NCBI RefSeq assembly: GCF_007565055.1
Contig: NC_044560.1
Location: 84,139,295-84,203,294 of the forward strand
DNA length: 64,000 nucleotides
Direction: 5' to 3'
Origin: Rhinopithecus roxellana
Lineage: Eukaryota; Chordata; Mammalia; Primates; Cercopithecidae
The position numbers and the translations under genes were made by a program. Shown here one piece after another: positions 46,179 through 56,862 of the stretch; the first letter of the stretch is position 1, and each line of letters opens with the position of its first letter. A model generated the notes under the pieces. That model searched no databases. It was not told the DNA's origin and saw nothing but the letters and a program-made list of their open reading frames with translations.

Positions 46179-46750
46179 TGAAATTATTTCACAATGAAAA
46201 TGTACCCACCCCCAACCCCTACCACCAAAACCATGCAAGTTAAGCTGGACTCAGTGGTATGTGGGGTAAAGGGGAGAGATGAGCTAAAGATGTCACTGAG
46301 CCAACCCTTGTGGGTGAATGGAAGAGGGTGCGAGAGGATGAGAGAGCATCAGTTCAGCAAGAAGAGCAAATTCTGGGAAAGGTGATGAGGAGGCTGTGGA
46401 CATGTGGAATCTCAGATTCCTGAGGGCTGAGCAGGGGGAGGTGTGCAGCAAGCCACTGGGCATGGGGTCCTGAGGCTGCAGGGATGGATCGGGGTGGGGG
46501 GGGAGAATTAATCTTGTGTAAGTCATGGAGGGGATGGAAGAGAGAGCAAGAATGAACCCTAGGGAAAGATGGCCGAGGAAGAGGAACCGGCAAAATGAAC
46601 AGAAAAGGACAGACCAGAAGGCAAAGGGACAGTGCAGTGACCATGCTGTCACAGAAATCAAGGGCATTGAGCATTTTGAGCAGGAGGAAGTGGTCACTGG
46701 GGACAAATGCCATGAGAGGTCAAATAGGATAAGGATGAACTTTTAAAGTG
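46179..46750 (+). mobile_element. Ancient dispersed repeat, family not named
   Basis: AG-rich; the order gaggaagaggaaccggcaaa, gagcaggaggaagtggtcac and tgagaggtcaaataggataa fits the later part of the same unnamed dispersed family suspected at 21426 and 57160. Two overlapping minus-strand frames (137 and 119 codons) are pyrimidine-rich artefacts. Confidence 0.35.
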
Positions 46751-47410
46751 GGTTCTCTCATTCCACACTCTCTGCACATAACATCACTTTATACCCCATA
46801 AATATATACAGTTATAATTTGTCAATAATAAATAAAGCGGAGCCTCCTAGCAAGCAGTTAGTGATACACCCACTAACATACCTGTGAAGACCCGGAAAAA
46901 GACAAAAACTCTCTAAGAAAGACACTGAAAAACCAGCATTGAACATCAACCCATGGCCAGAATCAAGACTTCCCATGGATTAGGAAGTGATGGAGGTGGG
47001 TTGAGAAGTGGAATTAAACCCCCTGTGGTACTTATTAAGAAAGTGCAAGGTGTAAATATCTCATTTTCCCCTCATTCTCTGCTCCTGGTTCAGAAACTGA
47101 AGATATACTGCAACCAGAAAACTGGGCAGTTGTGTTTCTAAGTCATGAGTTCTGTTTTGGACAAGCCAAAGTGTTGCTTCCCCTCCTCCCTTCCCCGTAT
47201 ATGTCCTTAGAAAAACATTCATACCAAAACCACAAGTCCCAGAAAACAGTAGGAGGTGGAGGGAGGAACCTGGATTGTGTCTGAGATTGGGGGATTCTGG
47301 TTCATGTTTATGTTTTCTTTCTGTTCTATTTTTTCCCAGTGACAATGTATTATAATGAGAGATATTCAAAATAATTGTGTATGCTTTTATATTACCAAAT
47401 CATCACAACT
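46751..47410. other. No feature recognised
   Basis: Unique sequence; ccccataaatatatacag near 46795 resembles an L1 3' tail. Confidence 0.5.
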
Positions 47411-47465
47411 GTTATGTTATGTTATGTTATGTTATGTTATGTTATGTTATGTTATGTTATGTTAT
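47411..47465. repeat. (GTTAT)11 pentanucleotide repeat
   Basis: Eleven perfect copies, adjoining the T-tail side of the reversed Alu that follows. Likely grown from the Alu A-tail. Confidence 0.98.
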
Positions 47466-47776
47466 TTTTGTGATGGAGTCTTGCTCTGTTGCCCAGGCTG
47501 GAGTGCAGTGGCGCTATCTTGGCTCACTGCAACCTCTGCCTCCTGGGTTCAAGTGATTCTCCTGCCTCAGCCTCCAGAGTAGCCGGGACCACAGGCGCGC
47601 CTGGGACCACAGGCACACCCGCCACCCGACCCAGCTAATTTTTGTATTTTTTTTTAGTGGAGAGGGGGGTTTCACCGTGTTGGCCAGGCTGGTCTTGAAA
47701 TCCTGACCTCAGGTGATCCGCCTGCCTTGGCCTCCCAAAGTGCTGGAATTACAGATATGAGCCACCATGCCTGGCC
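47466..47776 (-). mobile_element. AluS-type SINE, reverse
   Basis: From gatggagtcttgctctgttg to gccaccatgcctggcc. A short duplication of gggaccacaggc lies near 47586-47612. Confidence 0.93.
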
Positions 47777-48364
47777 CCAGATCACCACAACTTTTAAAAG
47801 TGTTTGGAGGGAATACATCAAAATATTAGTTATTGTTAAGTGATGGACCCGAAGGAGATTCTTCCTGTTTTCCTTAGACTTTTATGTATTTTCTATCATG
47901 AGCATGCATCATTTTTAGAATAGAAAAAAAATGTGTAATTTACAAAAAAAGGAAAAGGAAAATGAGAAAGCGTCCATGGATATGGAGACTGGTGAAAGAA
48001 TCGTCAGTGGAGGGATGGGATGGGAGAAGCAGGATTGAGGTTCCTTGGAGTAATCACTATAATGTCTAGAGTACTTTCTGTTTTTCTAAGTGCTTTTACA
48101 AAGCAGAGAGCTTTGTTTTTGGTTTTTGCTTCCCCTCTGATTCTCCTTCCCCTTCCCGTCATTCCCAGAGGGGCAGGGCAGGGAGATGTGTATTCTAGTA
48201 TCAGGGATGAACTGTTCCCTTATATATCACATGCTTTCCCAGCTCTTTGGTCTTCTGTCTGGGTCTAGGGTTTTGACACTTTAAAGGCCAGGTCAGGATG
48301 CCTTTGTTGTCTGTGTTATCACGTCATCTCTTTCCTGAGGCACTAACCACCGGAATGCCCTCAC
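47777..48364. other. No feature recognised
   Basis: Unique sequence with A-rich runs near 47925-47960. Confidence 0.5.
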
Positions 48365-48480
48365 TAACTGAATTCATTCATTCAACAAATGTTTATTGAG
48401 TACAGACTATGTGCCAGGCACTCTTTTAATCACTGGGCACACTACTGTGAACAAGACAAAGTCCATGGAGGAATGACCAA
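48365..48480 (-). mobile_element. L2 LINE 3' end, reverse
   Basis: ttcattcattcaacaaatg followed by actatgtgccaggcactct and gtgaacaagacaaagtccat is the reversed L2 terminus. Confidence 0.85.
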
Positions 48481-48619
48481 GGGGACAAGGACATTTTGTG
48501 AGGGAAAGCCCTTCAGTTCATATTTCAGAATCCTATCTCACCATGGTGCTAATTGCTCTGATGCCACCCTTTGTGGGGAGGAGAGACTGGAAAGGCACTT
48601 ATCATGGCTGAGGTGACAG

Positions 48620-48830
48620 GTACGGAGCTGCCTCAGGCTCCACAATTTACTCTGCGGTGTGGCCTTAGATCACTGGCTTCATCTCTCTGAGCCTCAACAA
48701 CTTTGTAAAACGGGGATCACGAGAGCTACCTCCTAGGATTGTGGTGAGGATTAAAAGGGAACGGGGGCAAGGGCCTGAGTGTGGGCCTGGCTTGGAGGAG
48801 GTACACAGTAAGGAACAGCTATTAATATTG
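48620..48830 (-). mobile_element. MIR SINE, reverse
   Basis: ggcttcatctctctgagcct, aaaacggggatcacgag and attgtggtgaggattaaaag appear in order. Confidence 0.8.
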
Positions 48831-49414
48831 TGTTGGGTTTTTTGGGTTTAATCTCTGGGATTTTCTTCATGGGACTGCCAACCTCATTTTATCAGCCTTC
48901 AGATTCCTGTCATTCTACAAGGCTGACAGACTTAGCCAGAGGCTCCAGCCCTCAACTCTGCAGAAGCAGAAATTTGTTTTTGTCAGGTGCACAGGGTCCA
49001 GTCTGGGTGAACTCAGGCTGCCAGGACTCCTGGGAATTTGATGAATGAACCAGGTGTCAGGTGGCTCATTTGTAAGCAGGGCTGCTCCTTCACAGTGGCC
49101 TGAGTGCTCAGGTCCACCGTCGAGGCTGGGAAAAAGCTCTGATGTTTAAAGTATGAGGCTGGATCTGACCAATGACTCTTCATTTAACACACTCAACCAC
49201 CATTCAGATGTATTTGCCCCATTTTTACAGGTGGAAAACAAAACCTGGGGCTCAGAGATGGATTGCATTCTCAGAAAGGATTGTAGTTAGTTATTAACAT
49301 GTTGCTTCAGAGTTCAGGACCAGAACACAGTGAGGAGGACTAATCCATGCCTAATCCTGAGGCATATATGAGGGATTTTTTTGTTGTTGTTACAAATGAC
49401 ATAGGCTTGCTATA
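48831..49414. other. Unique sequence with a forward MIR piece near 49200-49340
   Basis: The MIR piece reads gccccatttttacaggtgg and ctggggctcagagatgg. Nothing else is recognised. Confidence 0.5.
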
Positions 49415-50158
49415 GTGGGTTAAATGGTGCCCCCTGCCCCCCAAAAAAGAGATATGCCCATGTGCTACCTCCCAGAACTTATAAATGTGACCTTATTTGG
49501 TAAAAGGATTTTGCATATATAATTAAGGATCGTGAGATGAGATCGGAAGATCATTCTGGATTACTACCTGGGTAGGCATACGACTGTGAACAAAAATCCA
49601 ACAGCAAGTGTCTCTATGAGAGATGGAAGGAAGCCAGATGCGGTGGCTCATGCCTGTAATCTCAGTGTTTTGGGAGGCCCAAACAGGAAGATCAGTTGAG
49701 GCCAGGAGTTTGAGACCAGCCTGGGCAACATAGCGAGACTTGGTCTCTACAAAAATTTTTTAAAAATTAGCTGGGTATGGTGGCATGTGCCTGTAGTCCT
49801 AGCTATTCAGGAGGCTGAGGTAGGAGACTCACTTGAGCCCAAGAGATCAAGGCTGCAGTGAGCATAATCGCTCCAGACTGGGTGATAGAACAAGACCCCA
49901 TCTCGAAAAGAGAGAGAGAGAGAAAAGGGAGAGAGAGAGAGAGACAGCCATGGGAAGACAAAGGCAAAGATCATAGTTATGCACCCACCAGAAACTGGAA
50001 GCGACAAGACAGGATTCTACCCTAGAGCCTTAGCAAGAGGGAGCATGGTCCTGCTGACGTCTTCTATTTGGACTTTGGCCTCCAGAGAATAAATTCCTGT
50101 TGTCTTAGGCCACTGAGTTTGTGGTAGTTTATTATAATAGTCCCAGGAAGTAAATATA
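49415..50158 (+). mobile_element. MLT1-type LTR split by an Alu
   Basis: 49415-49629 and 49946-50158 form one LTR: gggttaaatggtgccccctg, cttataaatgtgaccttatt, gggaagacaaaggcaaaga, ctttggcctccagagaataa and ctgttgtcttaggccactga. Confidence 0.85.
49630..49945 (+). mobile_element. AluJ-type SINE with (GA)n tail
   Basis: Starts near aagccagatgcggtggctca. Its tail has become a GA-rich run at 49906-49943. Confidence 0.88.
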
Positions 50159-51252
50159 CCTACTCAAAGGGGGATTTGACTGACTCAATATAGCCAAACC
50201 AAGGGAAGGGCTTGCAGTTAGGCCCAACTCCGGGGTGACTGCGATTAGGCAGGGGAATGCTACCTTCTCGTCATGGGATGTCTATTCTCTGGGATAGGGT
50301 CGCGGCCTTGGGTGTCTCTCAAGGAAAGACCAGGAGAAGGATTCTGATTGGCCTGGCTTGGGTTATGTGATCCGCTGGTCCCCACCAGAAACACCCCCAA
50401 AGAAGGGGCCTGGCAGGCAGCACCATTCAATGTTCACTCCGGCCATGGAAAAGCCCGGGAATTCTTTTTTCCAGGTCGGTGCAGTGATCAAAGGGGATGC
50501 TCACATTGGGCTGGTTCCCCAGCTCAGAGGGCTGGGGTCTGAAGTCAAGCCCACCTGAGATGGTACAGCTGTCCCCTTCCCTTTGCAAGGGGAGCCTCTG
50601 GTATTTCTCTGTTCTGGTGATTTATGCCATTGCTTTGATTTTACAGCAACTTTCCCTTCACTGTTTTGCAGGTCACGTGCAGGAATTTTGTTTTAGTAGA
50701 CGACTATTATGTTGCCTGCCTAGTGGCTCCTACTAACTCTGTGACTGGCCCCTCCTTCTCTTACTCCATCCCTGAAGTTGCTATAGGCCATTATAGACCC
50801 TGCCTTACTGGATACAGTTATTGGTTCAAGGGTGGCTGCCTGGCTCACGCCAGACCAGTGAGGGTAGGTGCCTGTAGGTGGCTGACACTCTGAACTGCAG
50901 GTTGGAGTAACTGCTGGTGCTCCATGTTCCTCACCCTCTGAAGAAAGGTAGAGAAAGAATAAAGCTGATGTTCAAGAGGTGCAGAGAGGAAGGAGGCCTT
51001 GAGATGTCCTGGTCTCTGGTTTAATTGTTCCTGAGCCCTCTGCTTTTTTCACACACAAAAAGCAGAGGTCACAGGACCTCTGACTGTTCAACCCTTTCTA
51101 GAATTAGTAGACTGGTAAACTCATTTTTTTCTGTTTATTTGCTGGTCTATGATGGATTTCTTTCTAGCAATCCAACGTGTGCAAAAATAATTTCCCATTA
51201 TTATGTATGAACAAAATAAAGCCTAGAACAATACGCTCAGGGCAAGTCAAAT
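50159..51252. other. Repeat-poor stretch with a compound hairpin
   Basis: No interspersed repeat or supported exon. Small overlapping frames near 50348-50893 lack domains. The hairpin at 51037-51082 is listed separately. Confidence 0.5.
51037..51082. repeat. Compound hairpin (two mutually exclusive stems)
   Basis: CCTCTGCTTTTT at 51037-51048 pairs perfectly with AAAAAGCAGAGG at 51057-51068 across an 8-base loop. CAGAGGTC at 51063-51070 pairs perfectly with GACCTCTG at 51075-51082 across 4 bases. The two stems share the central CAGAGG. Confidence 0.85.
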
Positions 51253-51420
51253 ATTGACTCTATCTCATTTTACATATGGAGCAACTGAGGCACAAAGAAG
51301 GGAGTGAACCACCCAAGCCACACAGCATGTGAGTGGTTTGAGCCGGCACCCAAAATGCAGGGCTGCGGCTATCTGCCACTTGGAGTTGTTTCTTTAAGGA
51401 CTTTGCCCTAACACTAGCAT
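51253..51420 (+). mobile_element. MIR fragment
   Basis: ctcattttacatatggagca, actgaggcacaaagaaggg and ccacacagcatgtgagtggt. Confidence 0.75.
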
Positions 51421-51690
51421 TCTGATTTCTGTGTGACTTAAGAATGGCTACCCTTATCCCCCTCTGCCTCAATTTCCCCATCTTGTCCCTATGGGCATTC
51501 AATTCCTGGCAAAAGGCTGAACCAGATGTTATGATGTGGGCTGCTTTGAATTCTCAGGGCCAACAAAAGGCTATTATTATTTAATTACTGCAAATGGTAA
51601 TTATGAGGGAAGGTAATTGTCAGCCCTCTCATTATGGCACTTCTGCCCTTTTCCTTGGCAGCCCCGGGGCAGTCGTGAAAGGGAGCTGGG

Positions 51691-51728
51691 TCCAGATGTG
51701 CTGCGAGGGTCCAGATGTGCTGCGAGGG
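51691..51728. repeat. 19-bp tandem duplication
   Basis: tccagatgtgctgcgaggg occurs twice with no gap and no mismatch, so it is probably recent. Confidence 0.97.
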
Positions 51729-51869
51729 TCCAGCATGGGAGGACTGTCAGCCCAGCTGGGGGAAAGGCTGTAAGTAGTTGCTGTCATCAGCCTCCCTTTC
51801 CGAAGACAATTTATGGATGATAGAGCCTGTCCACACCCGTGAGCTCCTTAGACTCGGTAGGAGAAAGGG

Positions 51870-52240
51870 AATGAGCAGTCATTGAGCACTGTTTGTCTTT
51901 TGGGCACTGTGCTGGGCACTCTCCCTTCTCTGGGTGAGGTCAAGCCCCTCAAAGTCCAGCAAGGTGCCTTGCTGACCTGCGAAGTAAGAATTATTACCCC
52001 CATTTTATAAATGAGAAGACTGAGATCTTCCTAGGTCCTAAAGCTAGTGGGAACCAAGATTTGAGCCCTGTACGTCTGACCTCAAAGCACTAATGCTCTT
52101 GCCTTATAACTTGCCACAGGTACTATTGGCCCATTTCAAAGCTGAAGAAATTGAAGCCCAGAGATGCAACACAGCTTGCCCAAGCTCACTCCAGGATTTA
52201 ACATTGTCAGGATCTGGTGCCCCATGTCCTGTCCTGCCTG
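51870..52240 (+). mobile_element. MIR fragments
   Basis: 51870-52110: cattgagcactgtttgtc, gggcactgtgctgggcactc and ccccattttataaatgagaa. 52120-52240 holds a second worn piece (gaagaaattgaagcccagag). Confidence 0.75.
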
Positions 52241-53039
52241 GTCAAGGCTCTGCCCTGCTGCCCATCCCACTGCTATCTCCCTCCATCCCATAACCCCCAG
52301 CTCACTGCTGATGGTGACTGATGGTGAAAGATGACTAAGACATAGTCTTCACCCTCTGGCTAAGATCTCAACTGCAGATCTATGTAACCAGTTGTCACTG
52401 CCCATGACAGACATTGCTAATGAGTCACAGCATTCTTCCTGCTGAGAGCCCAGATTACGAGTCCTTTGAGATTTAGATAAAAATGGACTGGAATTTCCTA
52501 TCTCACATCTTGAAGAAATCCAGTAATGGCCCCAAGATTTCCTCAAATTCCAGTGACTTGCAAAGTTGTGCTTATTTCCAGCCCCAATTTTCTCCTCCCA
52601 GCACACCTTTTGTCTCTCCTCTGCTCACCTTTCCTCTCTGCCCAGTGCCAAGCCAGGCGACCCTGTGCCAACTTCACGTTCAGTATGTGGGTTATTTTAC
52701 TGAGGTTGGAGGAGACAGGGGTTGTATCATAGCAAAGTAAAGGGGAGCAAGTTGAATAATGGCCAGCCCTGCTCTTCAGGGTCCTTCAGCCACCAGCGCC
52801 GGCCACTGCTCTTCTCAGGCTCTCCCATTTTATGGATCACCCCCACACTTCAAGATAATGCTCAAATATTTCAACCTGTTCATTTTCTGAGCCCCTTCAC
52901 CTTCAAAAATTCAATCTCCGTCACTTTTTATTGCATGAAGGAAGAAATATGTATTGAGCTTACAATCTGATGTCAAAGCAAACAATTAGAAATCAGAATA
53001 AATAATTGCAGCTGAGTTAAGTCTGCAAAAAAGGAAAGG
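52241..53039. other. No feature recognised
   Basis: Unique sequence. Short frames only. Confidence 0.5.
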
Positions 53040-53345
53040 TAGGTCCATGGAGCTACGAGATTATCCTGAAGGTGGCAGAAGGTCACCCTCCGGATGTGGC
53101 TGTGAGCCACGATGTGTTGGGTGAGGAGGAGCATACTAGGTGACGGGGCAGAAATGGTGAGGGAGCACATCTGAGAGGAGTGCCTGTGCAAAGGCCTGTA
53201 GCAAGAGGAATCAGCACGCCTTCTGTGAACTCCAGGGGGCTTATGTGGCTGGAGCACCGAGGCCAACGGGGAACAGTTCTGGTTGGGGATGAAAGGGTTG
53301 GCAGCGACCATGCCATGTAGAGACTTATAGGCCATTCTCCCCATC
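53040..53345 (+). mobile_element. Ancient dispersed repeat, family not named
   Basis: gcctgtgcaaaggcctgtag, ttatgtggctggagcacc and gacttataggccattc follow the order of the unnamed dispersed family also seen near 57200 and 57550. Confidence 0.4.
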
Positions 53346-53790
53346 AGCTTATCATGTACAGCAAGTTAGATCTCCATCTCCTCCTCAGCTCAGGGACAGC
53401 TTTGGTTTACCCAAAGCTCCATTCATATCTCTGCTTAACAGAGGGCCAAATGATACTCAGAGTCTCCCTAGAGAAAGTAGTAGAAGTCTTCCCCTTCCTG
53501 CCCTACTCCCCCAAGAAAGTGGAAAAGAGAGTACAGAGAGATTGAGTTTCACACCGATGTGAATTATGCCACTGCCCTGGGAAGGCAGAGCATCTAGTTT
53601 GCAGTTTAAATGACTTTTCATTTGGGTCATAACCTGGGAGGTACAGATGAGAAGGGCTGGAGAGGTTCTTATTGGGTGTGGGTAAGAGAAGGCTGGTGTT
53701 CTCAGGGAAGATTTTCCAAGGGAGGCAAGGTGGGAACAGGCCCCTGAAGAACAGACAGCCAACATTACTCTGGCCTTACCCACACATTCT
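53346..53790. other. No feature recognised
   Basis: Unique sequence. Confidence 0.5.
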
Positions 53791-53794
53791 CTTT

Positions 53795-54240
53795 TAATAC
53801 CTGCTCTATAAAGTAGGTATTTGCAACCTTAATTTGCACAGAGAGGAAGAAACTTGCCTAAAGTCACTGTCTTTAAATGACAAAGCTAGGGTTCAAACAG
53901 CTCTCTGGGACTCTTAAACCTAATCTACTAGCTCAATCTACAGCCTCTTTGAGGGAAACAAAATGAGCAAAGGTAAAGAAGTGAATGGGCATACAGTCAC
54001 GTGCTCATTCATTCATTTATTTATTCTCTTGGCAAATGCCATACAGCACCCACTATGTACCAGGCACTGCAGTAAAAGAAACTCTGAACTAGGAGTTAGA
54101 GGACCTCAGCTAGAGACCTGGCCCCAAGATGTAGCTAACCACTTCCCTTCTCTGGCCTCAGTTTTTTCCACTGTGAAATGGGGATAATGTTCCTACCAGC
54201 CTCCCTCTCAGGAGTACTGTAGGGGGTCCAAGTAGAAAGT
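53795..54240. mobile_element. MIR and L2 fragments
   Basis: 53795-53920 is a forward MIR. 54000-54080 is a reversed L2 end (attcattcatttatttattc, tatgtaccaggcactgc). 54090-54235 is a reversed MIR (ggcctcagttttttccactg). Confidence 0.7.
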
Positions 54241-54249
54241 GCATATGTT

Positions 54250-54703
54250 CAGTAGCAAAGACATGGAACCAACCCAAATGCCCATTAATGATAGACGGGA
54301 TAATGAAAATGTGCTACATATACACCATGGAATACTATGAAGCCATAAAAAGGAGTGAGACCATGTCCTTTGTATGGACATGGATGGAGATGGAAGCCTT
54401 TATCCTCAGCAAACTAATGCAGGAACAGAAAACCAAACACTGAATGTTCTCACTTATAAGTGGGAGCTGAACAATGAGAATACATGGACACATAGCGAGG
54501 GAGCAACACATACTGGGGCCTGTTTGGGGAGCAGGGGGAGGGAGAGCATCAGGAAGAATTGCTAATGGATGCTGGGCTTAATACCTAGGTGATGGGTTGA
54601 TCTGTGCAGCAAACCACCATGGCACACATTTACCTATGTAACAAATCTGCACATCCTGGAATTTAAAAGTTGAAAAAAAAAAAAGAACAAGAAGAAGAAG
54701 AAG
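54250..54703 (+). mobile_element. 5'-truncated L1PA/L1PB-type LINE
   Basis: Starts within ORF2 near agcaaagacatggaaccaac and contains tatacaccatggaatacta, gtggagctgaacaatgaga-like sequence, gatgggttgatctgtgcagc and cctatgtaacaaatctgcac. Ends in an A-tail and (AAG)n. Target duplications gaaagtgcatatgtt and gaaagtgcatgtgtt flank it. Confidence 0.93.
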
Positions 54704-55059
54704 AAAGTGCATGTGTTGATGCTTGAAAGTGTTTTTAGTTCTGATGGGAGGTACACCCCTCCTCCTGCAGAACGAGGAGGTGGTTAGCTAGCTTGATGAC
54801 AGAGAGGGACATTTAAGCTGACATCACGGAGGAGCTGAGAGAAGTATTTCCAAAAGAGAGAATGGAGTGTGAAGGCTATATGGCAAGAAGGAGCTTGCCA
54901 CACTGAAGGGACAGAAAGAACAGGGAATCTGGAGTGGAATGAGGTGGGATTGCAAAATGACACTGAGGGCTGGCCCAGAGGAGTCCAAGGTCAAGGTCCC
55001 ACAGTGAACATGCTGGGGATACAATACTTGTGCTGGGCACTATGAGGGCTACAAAACCC
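54704..55059. other. No feature recognised
   Basis: Unique or very old sequence. Confidence 0.5.
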
Positions 55060-55670
55060 GTGAGTCACCTGGACACCTCCTGCTTTCTTACTCCCCACAT
55101 CTATCAGTCACCGAGTCCCAGTAGGGCTGATTCCTTAATAAATCCCATGTTTGTCCACTTCTCTCCACCTCTGCCAATGCCAAGGTCCAAGCCATTGCCA
55201 CCTTTCACCTAGAGGACTCTGAAAGTCTCCTCACTGCCCCCAGCGCCCCCACTGCTTCCCTACTCTGCCCCATTCCAGTCCATTCTCTCCTCAGCAACCA
55301 CATGGGCCTTTTGGAAAAAACTCTGCCCATATCACATCTCTGCTAAACTCCTCTCTGGGACTTCCTTTACCCTTAGGCTAAAATCTTAAACCCTTACCTA
55401 TGTGGGCCTGCCTGGGACATCCAGCCCTCAGTGTCACTTCACAACTCCCTTCTCTTTTCTGGCCCATCAATGTGTCAAACTCCTTCCTGCCCCAGAACCT
55501 TCACATACTGTTCTCTCTGTTGGAAACACTGTTCCCTGGTGCCAGCTTAAATGTCCCTTACTCTGGGAATCCGTCCCTGATCTTCTCTCAGATGCTCTCC
55601 AGACACTTCCAGCCTCTCCTTTGTAGCACTTATGAGACCTAATTAAAGCATTACTTCAGTAATTATTTGC
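55060..55670 (+). mobile_element. L2 LINE, long 3' fragment
   Basis: aggtccaagccattgccacc, acatctctgctaaactcctc, cttcacatactgttctctct and tcagatgctctccagacac appear in L2 order. Two overlapping 74-80 codon frames are remnants of the element, not a gene. Confidence 0.8.
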
Positions 55671-55674
55671 TAAA

Positions 55675-56420
55675 TTCTTTCTCCTGGGACAGACAGTGGA
55701 AGAGCTCACCCATGTCCAGTCTATTCTCTTTCCAGAGGAGCACTGTATTTCCCAGCCTCCCTTGCAGCAGGCAGGACCATGTGACTAGTCTTGGCCAATG
55801 GATGGTGAGAAGGGGTGTATGTGTCACCTCCAGGCAGAAGCAGTGAAAAATCCATGCCTGAAAAAAAAACATCCATTCTTGGCTGGGTGTGGTGGCTCAT
55901 GCCTGTAATCCCAGCACTTTGGGAGGCTGAGGCGGGCAGATCACCTGAGGTCAGGAGTTTGAGACCAGCCTGACCAACATGGAGAAACACGTCTCTACTA
56001 AAAATACAAACTTAGCTGGGCATGGTGGCATGCGCCTGTAATTCCCAGTTACTTGGGAGGCTGAGGCAGGAGAATCACTTGAACCTGGAAGGCGGAGGTT
56101 GTGGTGAGCCGAGATCAGGTCATTGTGCTATAGCCTGGGCAACAAGAGTGAAACTCCATCTCAAAACAACAAGAACAGCAACCAGAAATACCATCCATTC
56201 TCTTTCTTCCTGCCATGGTAACTGAGAAGGTCACAAGTTCCAGTGGGTGCAGCTCCAAAATGGAAGGGACTCCTCAGCCTAGGTCTCTGGGTGACTAAAG
56301 CAGAGGAACTATGATGGGTATGTGGCACAAGTGGGCAATAAATGACTCTTGTGCTATGTCACTGGGATTTTGGAGTTCTTTGTTACTGCAGCATAGTCTG
56401 GTTAAGACAGTGCTCTATTT
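55675..56420 (+). mobile_element. Old dispersed repeat split by an Alu
   Basis: cagcctcccttgcagcagg, ccatgtgactagtcttggcc and, after the Alu, actgggattttggagttctt and gttactgcagcatagtctgg. The family is probably an old LTR but is not named. Confidence 0.5.
55881..56190 (+). mobile_element. AluS-type SINE
   Basis: Starts ggctgggtgtggtggctcat. Target duplication catccattct lies at 55870 and about 56192. Confidence 0.93.
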
Positions 56421-56565
56421 GTGCAGAGCTGGAGTCTTCTTCACTGCTGCCTCTCCAGAGCCTGGGACCCTAACTGAAACATTGGAGTAGGCGCTTTGTA
56501 AATACTTGAATGAGTGAAAAAACAGAAAATGTGAGACATGGTTCCTTCCTTAAAGAATTTAATCC

Positions 56566-56862
56566 AGCCGGGCGCGGTGGCTCAAGCCTGTAATCCCAGC
56601 ACTTTGGGAGGCCGAGACAGGCGGATCACGAGGTCAGGAGATTGAGACCATCCTGGCTAACACGGTGAAACCCTGTCTCTACTAAAAAATACAAAAAACT
56701 AGCCGGGCGAGGTGGCGGGCGCCTGTAGTCCCAGCTACTCCGGAGGCTGAGACAGGAGAATGGCGTGAACCCGGGAGGCGGAGCTTGCAGTGAGCTGAGA
56801 TCCGGCCACTGCACTCCAGCCCGGGCGACAGAGTGAGACTCCGTCTCAAAAAAAAAAAAAAA
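56566..56862 (+). mobile_element. Young AluY of Old World monkey type
   Basis: Starts agccgggcgcggtggctcaa and contains actagccgggcgaggtggcg. Target duplication aaagaatttaatcca lies on both sides. Confidence 0.95.

Noticed and set aside
46293..46713. Overlapping 137- and 119-codon minus-strand frames
   Set aside because: They are two different frames over the same purine-rich tract, which probably belongs to an old dispersed repeat.
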